This document shows positions 60,700 through 64,000 of a stretch of 64,000 bases of DNA, piece by piece. The notes beneath the pieces were generated by a model. The model had not been told where the DNA came from and made no database searches. It worked only from the letters and a program-made list of their open reading frames with translations. The translations under genes and the position numbers were made by a program. Position 1 is the stretch's first letter; the number at the start of each line of letters is the position of its first letter. The stretch is from Zanthoxylum bungeanum (lineage: Eukaryota; Streptophyta; Magnoliopsida; Sapindales; Rutaceae): assembly GCA_019454045.1 (NCBI GenBank), contig SKCR01021363.1, positions 1-64,000 on the forward strand. The letters run 5' to 3'.

Positions 60700-63600
60700 T
60701 GATAAGTGAAATCACACATGTTACGCAAGCGCACATATCACTCAAGTAGTATAAAAATATCGATCCCACGAGGACTTAATTTCGACGATGTTAATTATTG
60801 ATGCTATTTATTTACAAGTGTCTAATTGAGGTAAGAATGGATTGTTGTTGGTCGGTTGAATGTAGATTTAACTAAAATAAGTAAATAAAAATACAAATAA
60901 AAAAAAATTAATAATAAAGAAAACATCTAGGGTTGTGAATCTACCCAATATTACTCTAATGATAAATTAATTATCCTATACTTGTGCAATATATCAGTTT
61001 GTTAACCTAGAAAACAAAGATATGCAAAAGCCTCTGTCGATGATCAGATGCAAACATCCAAACTGTCCCAATTAACTATATTTATATGTTAATTAAGAAA
61101 CTCCGAATTCATTAAGGTCAAGTTCCAATTGTGGCTACCCATGCCGGACTGGTATATGTCTATCATGTAAGGAAATCTCTAAGATGAGATCGTGAGCTAT
61201 TGAATCTAAGACTGAAACCTAAAATCCATTCGTCAAGTTAATTTTAAGTTTATCACATCAATCTTATTGGTGATCAGTCAATAAGAAGCATTAAGGTCAA
61301 GATTCAATAAACGAGCCAAAGCATCACACATTATATAAAGAGAATCAATTATGAAACTCGTGAATTTGTGATTCAGCATTTCCCTAGATAAAAATAAAAT
61401 GCTAGTGTTAGGGGATCCACCTTTAATATTTCAAATATAGAAATCTCACTTGATTATAATATGTAAATTGTCAGTGTTACCCAATTAATTAAGTCGAACC
61501 AGCCATAAAGGCGATGTTATTATTTGTCCATAAACCAGCCATATAGGCGGTAATCATCTGTCACCTAAAGACGGACAATATAGGCGGTGTCAAATTATGC
61601 CAAATAAATAAAACCAACCATTTAGGCGGTATCAACATTAATTGATATCATTAAATTATAATTTCCATATTATAAAATAAGTGAGATTAATCCACCTTAT
61701 CATATTAAAGGTTTCACCCTTTCCCAACAGAAATTAATTACTAAACATAAAAGAAAATAAAAACACAAACTATTATTACTTCTAAAAATAAAAATACACT
61801 ACAAACTACTAAATAAAACTAAACAAATAAGATACAATCCTTAATCCCTTACTAGGAACCTAAGAAAAGTATGAAAATTCTAAATGAAATCAGCTTAAAA
61901 TTCTGTCTTGCACGTCGCTATGCAGAAGGTTTGCGCATTGCGACACATGCTTTATTAGAAACGATGGTCGGTAGGATGCATTATTGGCCCAGCGTCGTGA
62001 CGCGTGAAGGCTTGGGCGTCATGAAATATGCTACAGTGAAGACGTGTATTGACAAGAAGTTTTGGTGCATGAGTAGTCTAGCATCACGATGCGTAGGATG
62101 TTTCGCATCACGACGGGGGCAGTAAATTTCTGTTTTTGCCGTTTTTGTCAGTTTTTCATAGTTTTAGCCCCGAGATGATTCTATTGAGTCCCAATATTAT
62201 TTTTATCTTTAAAATAAGTAAAAACACATCAAATTATTCATCAAATTTAAGAAACAATGCAAAATATTGGGTCAAAAGGACGGTAAGTATTGATATATTT
62301 TCCGCTCATCACGTGTCTGCATAGATTACAGGAAACTCAACAAAGCCACCAGATAGACCGCTTCCCTCTTTCATTCATAGATCAAATGCTGAGCTGATTG
62401 GCCGTTTTTCAGTACTATTATTTCTTAAATGGCTATTCAGGATATAATCAAATTGCCATAGCCCTAGAAGACTAAGAAAAGACTACCACTACTTGTCCTA
62501 TATAGGACAGTGCCATATGCATTATTGTTCAAGCGCCTCTTCCGAAAATGAGGTGGCAAATAAAGATATTTTATACTCAGTGCCCGTGTTACCTTCTTCA
62601 ACCTTTTGGCTCTATGAGGTCTTGAAAGGAACAAAAAACTATTAGGAGGTCTTGTATGATGCTTAACTTGAATGGTTGTGTCATTCTATCAAGTTTATGG
62701 GCGGTATCTATGATGCTAACTCCCCCATGTTGTGATGTATCCTCTTTGTAATGAGATTTGTAATATGCTCCACAAGTGCTTATGCCTAACTCTCTATTCT
62801 ATCACTTCCTTATTAATGCACCTTCGGATTTCTTCTTTGAGCTCTTAATCAGGCATCTATAAAATGAATGCTTCAAAATTGTGAATTTGGGGGTACAGAG
62901 TCGATGTGTCCAGTCTGGCATCATATGATATGTTTGTCCCCAAGCCCTCATCTTGTTTTGTTGGTGTGGAGAGTATAGGTAACCCATCTACTTGTGTATC
63001 CTCATAAATGCACTCAGTGACCAGAGGGTTATCTAGCTCAATTCGAGATTTGCCACTGCATCAGTCAATGGCAGCTAGCAGGGTCTATAATCATTGTGAA
63101 CTGCTGCTTTATCTCCGTCATCATTAACCTTCTAGATACACTCCTTTCCAACTAGGGCAGATGTCTTGCATCTCCCATATTGGTCGGCCATCATCCCATA
63201 TTCATCCCTTGAGTTGGGTAACCATACAACAGATACTCTTTCAGACCCAAACTTCATAGTTGTCAAGTCGGATTCATGCTAGTGATACTTTATTAGGTCG
63301 GGCTAAACAAACTCTTAGAGCACGCTAAAAAGCCCCTTCAATGTGGTCAGGTCGGATACCACCATTACTTGCATCACCTCGGAATCTCTCCCGAAGTAAA
63401 ACCTTCATCACATATCATGGTTAGGTCATGCTCCAAACTTCTTATGGTGTAGGGGACTTTGTTAGCTTGAAAGTATCCACCATTTATAATTAAAATCACA
63501 TTCTTTATCAACACAAAGACGGTGGATTATATTCCGATTGAAACATACTAATATACACCAGGTCCCTATAATTTACATATTAAATATTGACTATTTATCT

Positions 63601-64000
63601 ATAATACAGTTGTCTATAACATATTATTAATAAATCCTGTTTTATCAATAATTTTTATAAAAGACAGATAAATAAATATATTTTTTTCTTAAACCCTGAT
63701 TTTATTTTATTTTATTTATATTAATACGGCGAGCTATGTTCATAACGTCGTTATTAGAACAATGATGTTACCAGTATCGCAATCAATCCTAAAGTGCATG
63801 CATTTGCTAAAATCAATAATGTTTTTTTTATTATTATTATTAGTTATCTTGTGTGAAATAACTGTTCATTTTTTTTGGTTGATAATGATTATTATTTGGT
63901 GGTTATAATTTTTTAATCCTTTATTTATGTAGATTAATGATGACAATTATTACAAATATTTAAGATCAAATGTATAGTAAAGCAAGGTGGAATGGTGCAA
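60700..64000 (-). repeat. Family D mosaic unit, copy 2 (probable 5' LTR, runs out of window)
   Basis: Starts TGATAAGTGAAATCAC (plus) beside the PBS, so on the minus strand it ends ...CTTATCA. It matches copy 1 (26604-29862) throughout, including the CCAGCC motif array (61498-61635), the GTCGCGACGC cluster (61910-62125, here with many CpG changes), the RT fragment and the following sequence. The unit exceeds 3.3 kb. The right end lies outside the window. Confidence 0.75.
62322..62490 (+). pseudogene. Gypsy (Athila/Tat-like) reverse transcriptase fragment inside D copy 2
   Basis: RVCIDYRKLNKATR reads clearly just before a frameshift into RFPLSFIDQM, followed by MAIQDIIKLP / GYSGYNQIAIALED in shifted frames. 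It is a better preserved version of 28222-28402 at its 5' end, again antisense to the D unit. Confidence 0.82.

Overview
This is nuclear DNA from a flowering plant, most likely a dicot. The evidence is a seven-exon terpene synthase gene with GT-AG introns, plus many plant-type LTR retrotransposons whose primer-binding sites match plant initiator-Met or Asp-type tRNAs. The terpene synthase resembles TPS-b monoterpene synthases of asterids, but the species cannot be named from sequence alone. There are no rRNA genes, no CRISPR and no prokaryotic operons. Apart from the terpene synthase, almost everything recognisable is transposable-element DNA.

Layout: (1) 1-10733 is the LTR side of a minus-strand Ty1/Copia element (here 'F'). 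Its LTR was split by a plus-strand Ty3/Gypsy chromovirus at 1893-10571, with a perfect 5-bp target duplication and near-identical 1.8-kb LTRs. (2) 10734-11835 holds two Gypsy LTR remnants. (3) 12657-15000 (minus) is the one host gene, a plastid-targeted-looking terpene synthase with a 5-bp frameshift in its last exon. (4) 15001-17700 is AT-rich intergenic DNA with long AT/GT microsatellites. (5) 17700-19100 is a diverged LTR fragment of family 'D'. (6) 19102-26603 is Copia 'A' (plus), with an LTR, leader, gag and pol carrying stop codons, and its 3' end cut off. (7) 26604-29990 is D copy 1, a mosaic unit repeated at 60700-64000. (8) 30148-40136 is Copia 'B' (plus), nested in a Tat-like Gypsy LTR. 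It has two about 2.08-kb LTRs around a wrecked interior. (9) 40137-42723 is Tat-like LTR, PBS and gag debris. (10) 42724-47849 is element 'E' (minus), a complete non-autonomous Sirevirus-like element with 1102-bp LTRs, a perfect TGCAG duplication, one intact gag-like ORF and no pol. (11) 47850-49952 holds a broken plant retroelement ORF of the 'putative plant transposon protein' type plus noncoding DNA. (12) 49953-59728 is Copia 'C' (minus), same family as A, B and F. (13) 59729-64000 is D internal sequence, its PBS, and D copy 2.

The most interesting points are as follows. Copia B and C appear to share the same coding lesions, which suggests a coding-dead subfamily mobilised in trans. Element E keeps a two-zinc-knuckle coiled-coil Gag fragment together with a cluster of CGTTCGAACG-type palindromes in the LTR and several polypurine-tract copies. 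The D unit is a mosaic present twice in direct orientation 34 kb apart. The terpene synthase frameshift decides whether the only host gene is functional.

All comparisons were made by eye. Identity figures are approximate and family names beyond superfamily level are tentative.
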